A DNA stretch of 6,003 bases. Origin: an uncultured Flavobacteriia bacterium. GTDB lineage: Bacteria > Bacteroidota > Bacteroidia > Flavobacteriales > Flavobacteriaceae. Position numbers and translations under genes: made by a program. Positions 5,676-6,003 of the stretch are shown in pieces (the first letter of the stretch is position 1; each line of letters starts with the position of its first letter). Where the stretch lies: positions 1 to 6,003 of the forward strand of contig CAMLRV010000147.1 in assembly GCA_946482495.1 (NCBI GenBank), written 5' to 3'. The notes beneath the pieces were generated by a model. The model worked only from the letters and a program-made list of their open reading frames with translations, had not been told where the DNA came from and made no database searches.

Positions 5676-6003
5676 CTATTTTTCTAAAATCATAATTTCC
5701 ACTCTACGATTCGCTTTTCTTTCCGCTTCGTTTTTCTCTGGAATTGGATAAATTGGCTGTGTAGCATCAAATCCTACATACGTCATTCTGTCTGGAGAAA
5801 TTCCATAATCAACTAAGAAATCATAAACTGCAATACATCTTCTTAGAGAGAATTCTTCTGTATCACGACCTGGCGTACAACAAATATGACCTTGAATTTC
5901 GATTTTAATTTTCGGATTTTTCTCTAAAACCTCATATAAATCTTCTAAAAACGGAATTGATTCTGGATAAAACTCAGCTGTTCTTACATAAAAGTTCAAG
6001 TTA
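5676..6003 (-). CDS. OmpA-domain protein, GHICC variant (copy 3), 5' end outside window
   Basis: The reading frame enters from the right edge and its last 108 residues are visible, ending at TAG 5678-5676. The visible part begins NLNFYVRTAEFYPES, which aligns with LKNLSFYDRTDILYPES inside copy 2. The true start therefore lies beyond 6003, and the TTG at 5999-5997 is not a start. What is seen is a C-terminal OmpA/MotB-like domain: KIEIQGHICCTPGRD, FSLRRC with the conserved Arg followed by Cys, DFLVDYGISPDRM, YPIPEKNEAERKANRRVEI and MILEK. As in the other copies, Cys replaces the diaminopimelate-binding Asp of GHTD, and as in copy 2 a third Cys follows the Arg. By analogy the missing part should hold a signal peptide and an N-terminal OmpA-like domain. 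It is followed by a hairpin terminator. Confidence 0.88.
   Translation of the reverse strand, partial: NLNFYVRTAEFYPESIPFLEDLYEVLEKNPKIKIEIQGHICCTPGRDTEEFSLRRCIAVYDFLVDYGISPDRMTYVGFDATQPIYPIPEKNEAERKANRRVEIMILEK

Noticed and set aside
5676..5999. Copy 3 as a complete 107-residue protein starting at TTG 5999
   Set aside because: The frame stays open past the TTG to the window edge, and the residues around it align with the interior of copy 2. The gene continues outside the window.

Overview
The window looks like the chromosome of a Flavobacteriia member (Bacteroidota), most likely Flavobacterium or a close relative. The DNA is strongly AT-rich. Gene leaders are A-rich and lack Shine-Dalgarno sites, and several upstream regions carry the Bacteroidota -7 promoter element TANNTTTG. 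Exported proteins end their signal peptides in GYSQ, FFGQ or SFSQ. The GuaA and PurM-type proteins also read like Bacteroidota forms. The genus is inferred, not proven. All genes lie on the minus strand, so transcription runs from right to left.

In transcription order, the right third (about 6003 to 3888) is a tandem array of three OmpA/MotB-domain proteins. The first is cut by the window edge and is followed by a good intrinsic terminator. The next two are complete, 257 and 284 residues. Each complete protein has a signal peptide and two OmpA-like domains but no beta-barrel. In all three proteins the C-terminal domain replaces the family GHTD motif, whose Asp normally contacts peptidoglycan diaminopimelate, with GHICC. 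This is the most unusual signal in the window.

The middle (3765 to 946) is a purine pair. A 392-residue AIR synthase (PurM) family protein of the long Bacteroidota type is followed by guaA, GMP synthase. A promoter with -33 and -7 elements precedes the PurM-type gene and overlaps a perfect 6-bp inverted repeat. The 111-bp gap between the two genes holds an inverted array of 7-bp units (GTTTCAN / NTGAAAC).

The left end (794 to 1) is the N-terminal part of an exported protein with four LysM domains. It is separated from guaA by a 151-bp gap containing a second palindrome, built from 6-bp words. No RNA genes, insertion sequences or CRISPR arrays were seen. No gene-free stretch exceeds about 150 bases.

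Functionally the window combines cell-envelope proteins that touch, or descend from proteins that touch, peptidoglycan (LysM and OmpA families) with housekeeping purine synthesis. Nothing in the sequence links the two groups beyond adjacency.
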